Shown here: positions 10,304-17,956 of the stretch, piece by piece
Layout: every line of letters begins with the position of its first letter
Position numbering within the stretch: the stretch's first letter is position 1
NCBI GenBank assembly: GCA_017416915.1
Contig: JAFQAN010000002.1
Location: forward strand, 62,001-126,000
Source: Alistipes sp.
GTDB lineage: Bacteria > Bacteroidota > Bacteroidia > Bacteroidales > Rikenellaceae
Length of the DNA stretch: 64,000 nt
Reading direction: 5' to 3'
Notes under the pieces: generated by a model
What the model was told of the DNA's origin: nothing
Database searches by the model: none
What the model saw: the letters and a program-made list of their open reading frames with translations, nothing else
Made by a program: the position numbers and the translations under genes

Positions 10304-10735
10304 GCGCTTGGCGTGATAAGGGGTCGATTGCGTCCCCTAACAAAAAATGCCGTCAATGGGACGTACGTTCAAGTACTACCCATCGACGGCATTTTTGCCG
10401 AGTGTAGCACTCGGCACCCTTCTGACGCCAAGCTCTTGTCGTGATAGCGGCGCATCTGCGGCACCAAGCTCGTTCGTCTGAATGGGGATGTACGCCAAGT
10501 ACACCCCCATCCAGCCAAACTTCGACTTGGCACCACATCTGCGCCACTCTGACGCCAAGCTGCCTCGCGCTGCCACGCACTGCTGGGAACGCCTGAGAAA
10601 GACTGAGAATGCCTGAGAACGCCTGTGTTTTTTCGTCGTCCTGTCGTCTCGTTGTCTCGTCGTCCCGTCGTCTCGTGGTCTCGTCGTCCCGTGGTCCCGT
10701 CGTCTCGTCGCCCCGTAGTCCCGTAATATAGCAGA
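10304..10735. repeat. Composite intergenic repeat block 1 (convergent gap deoD / phospho-sugar mutase)
   Basis: No gene is supported here; ORFs in it are products of the repeats. In order: the module TTGGCGTGATAAGGGG; hairpin A1, with arms at 10348-10360 and 10379-10391 around the conserved core GTACGTTCAAGTAC; a perfect 9-bp hairpin TGCCGAGTG/CACTCGGCA at 10396-10416; hairpin B1, with arms at 10479-10487 and 10505-10513 around GTACGCCAAGTAC; 10-bp tandem repeats of the type CCTGAGAACG at 10581-10630; and 8-bp tandem repeats of the type TCTCGTCG at about 10632-10725. Blocks 2 to 5 share these parts. Confidence 0.9.
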
Positions 10736-10826
10736 CGGCGAAAGTCCGCTCGCTACTTACCTTCCTTCAAACTAAACAAGCCGCTCGCAACTTGCGGGCG
10801 GCTTGCTTACCTATATATAAGATATA

Positions 10827-12575
10827 TTACAGCAGGTTAAGCTCTGCCTTGATATCCTCAATCTTCTTATCCAAGGCTGCCTGCACCTCGTCGAACTTCT
10901 CAACGCAGCACAACGGAGCCTTAACGCCGAAGTAGAACTTAATCTTAGGCTCTGTACCCGAAGGACGTACCGATACCTTGGTGCCATCCTCTGTGAGCCA
11001 CTGCAATACGTTGCTCTTATCCTCAACGCCCTCGATAGGCGACTTCGTGCCGCTCTTAACGTCGAGTACCTCCAACGTCTTATAGTCGTAAATCTTGACA
11101 ACCTCCGAGCCAAGGATGCTCTTGGGCGGATTCTGGCGGTAATCGACCATCATCTGCTGAATCTCGGCAGCGCCATCCTTGCCCTTGCGTACAACATTTA
11201 CCAAGCCCTCGCGGAAGAAGCCGTACTTGACATATAGCTGCTGCAACCACTCGTAGAGAGTGATGCCCATAGTCTCGCGCGCCCACGCTGCTGCCTCGGC
11301 GACGAGCGTAATAGCGGCAACACCATCCTTGTCGCGTACAAAGTCGCCAGGAAGATATCCGAACGACTCCTCGCCACCACCGATATACTTGGTCTTACCC
11401 TCCTGCTCGCGAATAATCTTAGCGATATACTTGAAGCCAGTGAGGCAGTTGTAGCACTTAACGCCATAATGCTCGGCAATAGCGTCGGGCATCATCGACG
11501 TTACGATAGTCTTAACGACGAACTCCTTGCCCGTAATCTTACCAAGCTCTGCCCAGCGTGTGAGCTGGTAGCTCATAAGCAGCACGAGGGTCTGGTTGCC
11601 GTTGAGCAGCACGTAGTCGCCCTTGCCAGTGCGCAGTGCCACGCCCAAGCGGTCGGCGTCGGGGTCGGTGGCCATAGCGAAGTCGGCACCCTCCTTCTCG
11701 GCGCGCTCGATAGCCATTGCCATAGTCTTGCGCTCCTCGGGGTTGGGTGATGCCACGGTGGGGAAGTTGCCGTCGAGTACCATCTGCTCATCTACACATA
11801 TAATATTATTAAAGCCATAGTTACGCAGCGACTGTGGTACGAGCTTCACGCCTGCACCGTGCAACGGTGTATAGACAATCTTCATATCGTTGTGCTTGGC
11901 AACGGCCTCGGGCGACAACGATAGCTCCTTGATGGCGGCGAGATATACCTTGTCGAACTCCTCGCCGAGGGTGTGGATGTTCTCGGGGTTCTTGCCCGTC
12001 AGCACCTGCGATGTTTCGGTAACTTTAAGCACCTCTTCGATGATGTTTACATCGTGTGGCGAGGTTACCTGCGAACCGTCGGTCCAGTACGCCTTGTAGC
12101 CGTTATACTCCTTGGGGTTGTGTGATGCGGTAACCATAACGCCCGAGTGGCAGCCCAGCTCGCGGATGGCAAAGCTCAGCTCGGGAGTGGGGCGCAGGGC
12201 ATCGAACAGATATACCACAAAACCATTAGAGGCGAAGATGTCGGCAACACGCTCTGCGAACATACGCGAGTTGTTGCGGCTGTCGTGCGAGATGGCCACC
12301 TTAATCTGCTCGCCCTCGAAGTTGCGCTTCAAGTAGTTCGCCAAACCCTGCGTGGCTGCGCCTACGGTGTAGATATTCATACGGTTAGTGCCTACGCCCA
12401 TAATGCCGCGCAGACCACCTGTGCCAAATTCAAGATCCTTGTAGAAGCTCTCAACAAGCTCATTATGATTGGTTTCCATCAATAGACGTACCTGTGCTTT
12501 GGTTGCCTCGTCATAGTCGCCATCAAGCCACGCTTGCGCACGCGACAATACCTGCTTGTCTAAATCGTTTGCCAT
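10827..12575 (-). CDS. Phospho-sugar mutase (phosphoglucomutase/phosphomannomutase family)
   Basis: An alpha-D-phosphohexomutase of 582 residues interconverting hexose-1- and hexose-6-phosphates. All four domain signatures are visible: the phosphoserine loop VTASHNPKEYNGYK with S151, the metal loop DPDADRLGV, the sugar-recognition loop GGEESFGYLPGDFVRDKDG, and the C-terminal phosphate loop RPSGTEPKIKFYF. Length and the GTGGLRGIMGVGTNRMN segment match the PgcA/PGM2-like branch. The ATG at 12575 is chosen over the upstream in-frame Met because it begins the conserved part. Glucose is the likeliest substrate; mannose or phosphoribose cannot be excluded. Confidence 0.92.
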   Translation of the reverse strand: MANDLDKQVLSRAQAWLDGDYDEATKAQVRLLMETNHNELVESFYKDLEFGTGGLRGIMGVGTNRMNIYTVGAATQGLANYLKRNFEGEQIKVAISHDSRNNSRMFAERVADIFASNGFVVYLFDALRPTPELSFAIRELGCHSGVMVTASHNPKEYNGYKAYWTDGSQVTSPHDVNIIEEVLKVTETSQVLTGKNPENIHTLGEEFDKVYLAAIKELSLSPEAVAKHNDMKIVYTPLHGAGVKLVPQSLRNYGFNNIICVDEQMVLDGNFPTVASPNPEERKTMAMAIERAEKEGADFAMATDPDADRLGVALRTGKGDYVLLNGNQTLVLLMSYQLTRWAELGKITGKEFVVKTIVTSMMPDAIAEHYGVKCYNCLTGFKYIAKIIREQEGKTKYIGGGEESFGYLPGDFVRDKDGVAAITLVAEAAAWARETMGITLYEWLQQLYVKYGFFREGLVNVVRKGKDGAAEIQQMMVDYRQNPPKSILGSEVVKIYDYKTLEVLDVKSGTKSPIEGVEDKSNVLQWLTEDGTKVSVRPSGTEPKIKFYFGVKAPLCCVEKFDEVQAALDKKIEDIKAELNLL

Positions 12576-12653
12576 AATCGTATTAGTTTTATTTATAACA
12601 TATATATCTTTCCGTGGAATTTCCAATATGCAAATATACAAAAAATCTTTCAT

Positions 12654-12932
12654 ATATTGCAGTATCAGGCGATTAAAAAATCAAGCAAAATTTTAGGCGA
12701 TTTAGCCATATCAAAAAAATCGAATTATGCAACTCTTTTTTGAGAATATTTTAATAAAATTATCCACATATTTGCAATGTCAAAACGCTCTTATTGCGCA
12801 AAGCAAATCGAGGGCGCGTTAAGCAAAAAAGAAGGTAAAAATCATAACTCGTTGAAACAGAACTTAGACAGCTGTTTCGGGGGAATTATCGCCTCTTTTT
12901 TGATGACAGTTTAGAGCTTGTTAAGAACTTTT
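12654..12932. other. AT-rich dnaA upstream region with a DnaA box (possible oriC part or autoregulatory site)
   Basis: A 9-bp consensus DnaA box TTATCCACA is at 12760-12768, inside an AT-rich stretch of about 120 nt rich in A and T runs. It lies 165 nt upstream of the dnaA start. A single perfect box fits DnaA autoregulation; an origin would normally carry several, and I found no second perfect copy here. Confidence 0.4.
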
Positions 12933-14336
12933 ATGATGCAGACGCAAACATACAACCAAATGTGGCAAGACTGTCTCGATAGACTTCGCCTCTCGATTAC
13001 CGAGGAGGAGTTCGTCAAGTGGTTTAAGCCTATCAGCCCCATCGGCTTCGACGGTGTGGAGTTGCGTTTGCGTGTACCCAACGAGAGCTTCATTTCGAGC
13101 ATCGAAAAGCGCTATATGCGCTACTTAGTGCCTATCATTGCTGAGCTGTATGGTGCTGATACTAAGCTGTGTTACGCTATTCCGCGTCGCGCTCAGCAGC
13201 CGTCAGTTGCAACCGACACAATCGCCGTGCCACGCTTTACGCAGCCTACCGACACTGCAAATATAAAAAATCCTTTTGTAATTCCGGGCATTCGTCGTAT
13301 GATTATTGACCCGCAGCTCAACCCTAACTACACCTTCGAGAACCATATCGAGGGCGAGTGCAACCGTCTGGCGCGCTCGGCGGGTATGGCTGTGGCGGTT
13401 TCGCCTGGCAACAACGCCTTCAACCCGCTATACATCTATGGCGACTCGGGCTTGGGTAAGACCCACGTGGTGCAGGCTATTGGTCACGAGGTGCGTCAGC
13501 GTCATCCCGAATTGCAGGTGCTATACGTCTCGATGAACAAGTTCCAGGCGCAGTTCCAGACGGCATATAAGAATGGCGAGATTACCGACTTTATACACTT
13601 CTACCAGACTATCGACGTGCTGATTATCGACGATATTCAGGAGCTGACGGGTAAGACGGGTACTCAAAACGCCTTCTTCAACATCTTTAACCATCTGCAA
13701 CTCGCTGGTAAGCAGCTTATCCTTACGTCGGATAAGCCGCCTGTGGAGCTGAAAGATATTGAGCAGCGACTGCTCACCCGCTTCAAGTGGGGCTTGTCGG
13801 CATACCTCAGCGTCCCCGACTACCAGACCAAGGTAAAGATTATCCGAGCTAAGGCGCAGCGCCTCGGCGCCCATATTCCCGAGGATGTGGTAACCTACCT
13901 TGCGGAGAACATCTCGGCAAATGTGCGCGAGATTGAGGGTGCGCTCTCGTCGCTTATCGCCAATGCTTCGTTCCTCGGACGCAAGATTACAATATCGTTG
14001 GCAAAGGATATTTTGAAGGTCTATGTCAAGCTTACGCAGCGCGAGATAACCATCGACCATATCGTCAAGGTTGTGTGCGACTACTTCAATATCGAACTCG
14101 ACACCTTCAACTCGGCAAAGCGTACGCGTGATGTGGCGCAGGCGCGTCAGGTGGCGATGTATCTCTCGAAGCAGCACACCAAGGCGCCGCTGACGGTGAT
14201 AGGCTCGTCGATAGGTGGCCGTAACCACGCCACGGTATTGCACAGCTGCAAGGCGGTAGCCGATATGATTGATACCGACAAGCAGTTTAAGATGCAGATT
14301 GAGGAGATTGAGCGTATAGTTTTGGGCAAAAACTAA
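12933..14336 (+). CDS. dnaA: Chromosomal replication initiator DnaA
   Basis: DnaA binds origin boxes and melts DNA to start replication. The 467-residue protein has domain I at the N-terminus (MWQDCLDRLRLSITEEEFVKW), a short linker, and the AAA+ domain from about residue 130, with Walker A GDSGLGKT at 170-177 and Walker B VLIIDDIQE. A C-terminal helix-turn-helix holds the signature GGRNHATVLHSC, where the usual GGRDHTTVLH has Asp to Asn and Thr to Ala changes. ATGs at 12933 and 12936 are both possible; a TTG at 12918 is less likely. A DnaA box upstream suggests autoregulation. Confidence 0.96.
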   Translation: MMQTQTYNQMWQDCLDRLRLSITEEEFVKWFKPISPIGFDGVELRLRVPNESFISSIEKRYMRYLVPIIAELYGADTKLCYAIPRRAQQPSVATDTIAVPRFTQPTDTANIKNPFVIPGIRRMIIDPQLNPNYTFENHIEGECNRLARSAGMAVAVSPGNNAFNPLYIYGDSGLGKTHVVQAIGHEVRQRHPELQVLYVSMNKFQAQFQTAYKNGEITDFIHFYQTIDVLIIDDIQELTGKTGTQNAFFNIFNHLQLAGKQLILTSDKPPVELKDIEQRLLTRFKWGLSAYLSVPDYQTKVKIIRAKAQRLGAHIPEDVVTYLAENISANVREIEGALSSLIANASFLGRKITISLAKDILKVYVKLTQREITIDHIVKVVCDYFNIELDTFNSAKRTRDVAQARQVAMYLSKQHTKAPLTVIGSSIGGRNHATVLHSCKAVADMIDTDKQFKMQIEEIERIVLGKN

Positions 14337-14367
14337 TAGGTCGCGTTTGAAAAATATATATAAATAT

Positions 14368-14396
14368 AAGTGGGACATCCGTCGGGTGTCCCACTT
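14368..14396. terminator. Bidirectional hairpin between dnaA and the aldehyde dehydrogenase
   Basis: AAGTGGGACA at 14368-14377 pairs perfectly with TGTCCCACTT at 14387-14396. The minus-strand side is followed by a T-rich run, so it would terminate the dehydrogenase transcript and perhaps dnaA. Confidence 0.6.
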
Positions 14397-14424
14397 GTTG
14401 TATAAATCGTATTAAAGGGCTGTG

Positions 14425-15804
14425 CTACAATAGCCTCTTTGCCCACTTAAACCACTTATAAGGCATATATCTAAACGGCAGGTCGAGCCACGTCGTAGTC
14501 ATCAGCACCGAGCGGCGGTGCGAAAACGAGTAGAGGCTATCGCGACCGTGGTAGCGTCCCATACCCGAGTTGCCTACACCGCCAAAGGGCAGGTTTTCGT
14601 TGGCGATGTGCATAATGGTATCGTTGATGCAGGCGCCGCCCGACGAGGTGTGGCGTATGACGTTTAGTGCGCGCTCTTTCTCGGCAAAGACATAGAGTGC
14701 AAGGGGCTTCTCGCGCTCGTTGATAAAGCGTATAGCCTCCTCCATCTCCTCTATCTCGATGAGCGGTAGCACGGGGCCAAAAATCTCGGTGGTCATCACC
14801 TTACTATCCAACGCCACGTTGTCTATCAGCGTCGGCTCGATATACCGCTCCTCGGCTACGGTGTTGCCGCCAAAGAGTACTCTTCCCTCGCCGATGTAGC
14901 TGCTCACACGCTCAAAGGCGGCGTCGCTTACCAGGCGCACGTAGTGCTTGCTGAGGCGCACATCGTCGCCGTGTAGCTCCCTTATGGTACGGGCGAATGC
15001 CTCCGAGAAGGCGCTCTTTACCTCGCGATGGATAAGCACGTAGTCGGGCGCTATGCAGGTCTGTCCAGCGTTGAGCGTCTTGCCCCACGCTATGCGCTTG
15101 GCGGCAATAGCTATGTTGGCGCTCTTGTCGATGACCACGGGACTCTTGCCGCCAAGCTCCAATATTACGGGTGTGGCGTTCTCGGCTGCGGCGCGCATTA
15201 CCACACGTCCGAGCTGTGGCGAGCCTGTGAAGAAGATGATGTCGTAACGCTCTTTGAGTAGTGCGCTGTTCACCTCGCGGTTGCCCTGCACGAGGCATAT
15301 ATACTCCTTGTCGAAGAGTTCGCGGATAAGCTCTTCGAGCGCCTCTGCCACGTTGGGCGTGTAGGGCGAGGGCTTCACTATGGCGGTGCAGCCTGCGGCG
15401 ATAGCGCCGATAAGCGGGTTTAGAAGCAGCTGCACGGGGTAGTTCCACGGCGCTATGATAAGTGCTACGCCCAGAGGCTCGGTGATAACGGCACTGCGCG
15501 ATGGAAAGAGCTTCAATGGTGTGCGCTTGGTCGAAGGTGCTGCCCACGCTTTGAGGTGTTTCAAGAAGTTGTCAATCTCGCCGAGGATGATGCTTATCTC
15601 GGTGAGGTATGCCTCCTCGTAAGATTTGTGTAGGTCTTTGTATAGTGCGTCGCATAGCGCCTTCTCGTGCCGCAGTATGCCTTCGCGTAGGCGGCGCAAC
15701 ATCCCGAGACGATACTCCAACGGTAGGGTAGCGTGTGTTGCGAAGAAGCTACGCTGCGCTTTGAGTATTGCGGGTATGCGCTCCAAAGGTGTATTCTGAA
15801 CCAT
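14425..15804 (-). CDS. Aldehyde dehydrogenase (class 3 / fatty aldehyde type)
   Basis: An NAD(P)-dependent aldehyde dehydrogenase of 459 residues. The catalytic Cys is C250 in NAGQTCIAPDY, the general base is E216 in VILELGGKSP, and the cofactor region shows IIAPWNYPVQL and FFTGSPQLGR. EIFGPVLPL and FGGVGNSGMGRYHG complete the family pattern. Its length, shorter than the roughly 490 of class 1 and 2 enzymes, and the hydrophobic Arg/Lys-rich C-terminus fit the class 3/fatty aldehyde branch, whose members oxidise medium- or long-chain aldehydes. It converges with dnaA. The substrate is not determined by the sequence. Confidence 0.92.
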   Translation of the reverse strand: MVQNTPLERIPAILKAQRSFFATHATLPLEYRLGMLRRLREGILRHEKALCDALYKDLHKSYEEAYLTEISIILGEIDNFLKHLKAWAAPSTKRTPLKLFPSRSAVITEPLGVALIIAPWNYPVQLLLNPLIGAIAAGCTAIVKPSPYTPNVAEALEELIRELFDKEYICLVQGNREVNSALLKERYDIIFFTGSPQLGRVVMRAAAENATPVILELGGKSPVVIDKSANIAIAAKRIAWGKTLNAGQTCIAPDYVLIHREVKSAFSEAFARTIRELHGDDVRLSKHYVRLVSDAAFERVSSYIGEGRVLFGGNTVAEERYIEPTLIDNVALDSKVMTTEIFGPVLPLIEIEEMEEAIRFINEREKPLALYVFAEKERALNVIRHTSSGGACINDTIMHIANENLPFGGVGNSGMGRYHGRDSLYSFSHRRSVLMTTTWLDLPFRYMPYKWFKWAKRLL

Positions 15805-15833
15805 TGTGGTAGATGTTTTTGCGTTACTAACTG

Positions 15834-15841
15834 CAAAGATA
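15834..15841 (-). promoter_or_regulatory. Candidate -7 box of the aldehyde dehydrogenase promoter
   Basis: On the minus strand the sequence reads TATCTTTG, a match to TAnnTTTG, about 30 nt upstream of the start codon. No convincing -33 box was seen. Confidence 0.4.
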
Positions 15842-15890
15842 GTGCTTTTTTCGATATGATGTTTTATCGATTATCGTAGATTTAATACCT

Positions 15891-15924
15891 CTCCTCGCGC
15901 TTTCGGCGCGGGGAGTTTTTTTTT
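15891..15924 (+). terminator. Plus-strand terminator without an obvious upstream gene
   Basis: CTCCTCGCGC at 15891-15900 pairs with GCGCGGGGAG at 15906-15915 (one G-T wobble), loop TTTCG, followed by nine T. This is a strong intrinsic terminator on the plus strand, but the only nearby upstream gene is on the minus strand. Confidence 0.7.
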
Positions 15925-15949
15925 ATCAAAATTTACTACTATTTTTAAT

Positions 15950-15967
15950 TTTGACAGGACCTGTCAA
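15950..15967. promoter_or_regulatory. Palindromic operator candidate
   Basis: TTGACAGG, a central A, then CCTGTCAA form a perfect 8-1-8 palindrome at 15951-15967. It overlaps a possible -33 TTTG (15950-15953) upstream of the small zinc-ribbon gene; a weak -7-like TTACTTTG lies at 15978-15985. A repressor bound here would block transcription. Confidence 0.4.
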
Positions 15968-16016
15968 AAAGTGGTGGTTACTTTGCATCGTGAAACAATG
16001 ATAAACAGGAACGACT

Positions 16017-16229
16017 ATGGGACTTAACTACACTATCGACTGCCGACACTGCGGCTCACATAGCGAACACTACACCTATACGAATGTTCGCACGATGCGT
16101 TACGACGACCTCTACGCGCAGATGCACTTAGACACCGAGTGCGCTATTCGTTGCCCCGTGTGTCGAGCAAAACTCAATACCTCGATGGCAGATTTCCGCG
16201 CTCAGGTAAGGGTTGAGAAGCGACCATAG
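16017..16229 (+). CDS. Small protein with two CxxC pairs (zinc-ribbon-like), function unknown
   Basis: Seventy residues beginning GLNYTIDCRHCGSHSEHYTY and including CPVCRAKLN. The two CxxC pairs, about 36 residues apart with several His between, suggest one bound zinc ion; no other domain is recognised. It is a stand-alone gene with its own palindromic candidate operator upstream and a strong terminator just before that, so it is probably transcribed alone. The coding style matches its neighbours. It could be a nucleic-acid-binding or metal-sensing small protein, but the sequence does not decide. Confidence 0.6.
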   Translation: MGLNYTIDCRHCGSHSEHYTYTNVRTMRYDDLYAQMHLDTECAIRCPVCRAKLNTSMADFRAQVRVEKRP

Positions 16230-16272
16230 CGAAAAAATGTGGCGAGAATAGTGTGGTTAAAGAAAAAATTAT

Positions 16273-16280
16273 TAACTTTG
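16273..16280 (+). promoter_or_regulatory. Candidate -7 box upstream of the thiol peroxidase
   Basis: TAACTTTG at 16273-16280 matches TAnnTTTG. The expected -33 position lacks a clear TTTG. The bcp ATG is 66 nt downstream. Confidence 0.4.
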
Positions 16281-16346
16281 AAAGAGTTTTTGCCCACTCG
16301 AAACGATGCGGCAACAAGGCTACAAAATTAAAAAGCAAAACATAGT

Positions 16347-16814
16347 ATGAGTAAGATTGATATAGGGGCATTGGCACCCGCCTTTACTTCGACAACCGAC
16401 CGCGGCGAGATATTCTCGTCGGAGCAGCTGAAAGGCTCGCCCACGGTGTTATACTTCTACCCGAAAGACAACACGTCGGGCTGCACGCTCGAAGCGAAGA
16501 GCCTGCGCGACGGTAAGGAGGAGTTGCAGCGTCGCGGCTACAAGATTATCGGCGTAAGCCCCGACAGCGTAAAGTCGCACCAGAACTTCTGCGCCAAGCA
16601 CGAGCTTAACTTCACGCTGCTTGCCGACACCGACCACTCGCTATCCGAGGCGTTTGGCGTATGGCAGCAGAAGCGAATGTACGGCAGAGAGTATATGGGC
16701 ATTGTGCGTACCACGTTTCTACTCGACGCCGAGGCGCGCATAACGCACATCATATCGAAGGTGGATACCAAGAACCACTACCAGCAGATTTTATCGTTGC
16801 TCGATGCCGAGTAG
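16347..16814 (+). CDS. bcp: Thiol peroxidase BCP/PrxQ family
   Basis: A thioredoxin-fold peroxidase of 155 residues that reduces hydroperoxides. The peroxidatic Cys is C46 in DNTSGCTLEAKSLRD, preceded by the usual YFYPKD strand. BCP proteins of the alpha-2 type carry a resolving Cys five residues later (GCTxEAC); here that position is Lys, so this is the 1-Cys or atypical type. Another Cys, C82 in NFCAKHE, could act as resolving residue. The recA gene follows after 41 nt on the same strand, suggesting one transcript linking oxidative-damage defence and DNA repair. Confidence 0.92.
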   Translation: MSKIDIGALAPAFTSTTDRGEIFSSEQLKGSPTVLYFYPKDNTSGCTLEAKSLRDGKEELQRRGYKIIGVSPDSVKSHQNFCAKHELNFTLLADTDHSLSEAFGVWQQKRMYGREYMGIVRTTFLLDAEARITHIISKVDTKNHYQQILSLLDAE

Positions 16815-16855
16815 CGACCCCAAAATAGGTGTAAAATAATAAAATAGATATAGTT

Positions 16856-17872
16856 ATGGCAGAGAAACAGCAAGTAAATGCCGACAAGCTCAAAGTGTTG
16901 TCGGCGGTGATGGACAAAATCGAGAAGGATTTTGGTAAAGGCTCGATTATGCGTATGTCGAGCGAGACGGTTACCGATGTTCCTGTAATTCCAACTGGCT
17001 CGGTAACGCTCGATATGGCGTTGGGCGTAGGTGGCTACCCCAAGGGTCGTGTAATCGAGATTTTTGGCCCCGAGTCGTCGGGTAAGACGACCTTGGCGAT
17101 ACACGCTATTGCCGAGGCGCAGAAGGCGGGAGGTATAGCGGCGTTCATCGACGCAGAGCACGCCTTCGACAGCTACTACGCCCAGAAGTTGGGCGTCGAT
17201 GTCGACAACCTGCTTGTGTCGCAGCCCGACAATGGCGAGCAGGCGTTGGAGATTGCCGACTCGCTGATACGTTCGTCGGCCATCGACATCATCGTCATCG
17301 ACTCGGTGGCGGCGCTCACGCCCAAGGCAGAGATTGAGGGCGAGATGGGCGACTCGAAGATGGGCTTGCAGGCACGTCTTATGTCGCAGGCACTGCGTAA
17401 GCTAACCGCCTCAATATCGAAGACCAAGACCGTATGTATATTTATCAACCAGCTGCGTGATAAGATTGGCGTGATTTATGGCAACCCTGAGACAACGACG
17501 GGTGGTAACGCCTTGAAGTTCTACGCCAGCGTACGTATCGACATCCGCCGCACGTCGGTAATCAAGGATGGCGAGGAGCAGCTCGGCACACGCACCAAGG
17601 TTAAGGTTGTGAAGAACAAGGTGGCGCCTCCGTTCAAGAAGGCAGAGTTCGACATTATGTTTGGCGAGGGTATCTCTCGCGTAGGCGAGATTGTCGATTT
17701 GGGCGTCGATTACGAGGTGCTTCGTAAGTCTGGCTCGTGGTTCTCGTATGGCGATCGTAAGATTGGTCAGGGACGCGACGCTGTCAAGGAGCTACTTAAA
17801 AACGATGACGCTCTGCGCGAGGAGATAGAGTTGCGCCTGATAGAGGCTATGGCAGAGGCCCGCAACAAGTAG
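16856..17872 (+). CDS. recA: Recombinase RecA
   Basis: RecA forms ATP-dependent filaments on single-stranded DNA, drives homologous strand exchange and triggers LexA cleavage in SOS. The 338-residue protein has Walker A GPESSGKT at 71-78, Walker [13 protein letters not shown], the L2 segment [17 protein letters not shown] and the [20 protein letters not shown] region. No intein or truncation is seen. A hairpin follows the stop, then rel after 84 nt. No SOS box was recognised upstream. Confidence 0.98.
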   Translation: MAEKQQVNADKLKVLSAVMDKIEKDFGKGSIMRMSSETVTDVPVIPTGSVTLDMALGVGGYPKGRVIEIFGPESSGKTTLAIHAIAEAQKAGGIAAFIDAEHAFDSYYAQKLGVDVDNLLVSQPDNGEQALEIADSLIRSSAIDIIVIDSVAALTPKAEIEGEMGDSKMGLQARLMSQALRKLTASISKTKTVCIFINQLRDKIGVIYGNPETTTGGNALKFYASVRIDIRRTSVIKDGEEQLGTRTKVKVVKNKVAPPFKKAEFDIMFGEGISRVGEIVDLGVDYEVLRKSGSWFSYGDRKIGQGRDAVKELLKNDDALREEIELRLIEAMAEARNK

Positions 17873-17898
17873 CCTCGCCACACGATACACCAACCCAG

Positions 17899-17926
17899 AA
17901 CACGGCTGCTATGGCAGTCGTGTTTT
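17899..17926 (+). terminator. Terminator-like hairpin after recA
   Basis: AACACGGCTG at 17899-17908 pairs with CAGTCGTGTT at 17915-17924 with one wobble, followed by a short T-run. It may reduce read-through into rel. Confidence 0.5.
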
Positions 17927-17956
17927 GGCCATTTTGAAACATTAAACCAAGAAGTT

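Noticed and set aside
10353-10580. Arg/Ala-rich short ORFs inside the composite repeats (also 39176-39478 and 46302-46683)
   Set aside because: They are translations of hairpins and tandem repeats, similar to one another only because the DNA repeats are similar.
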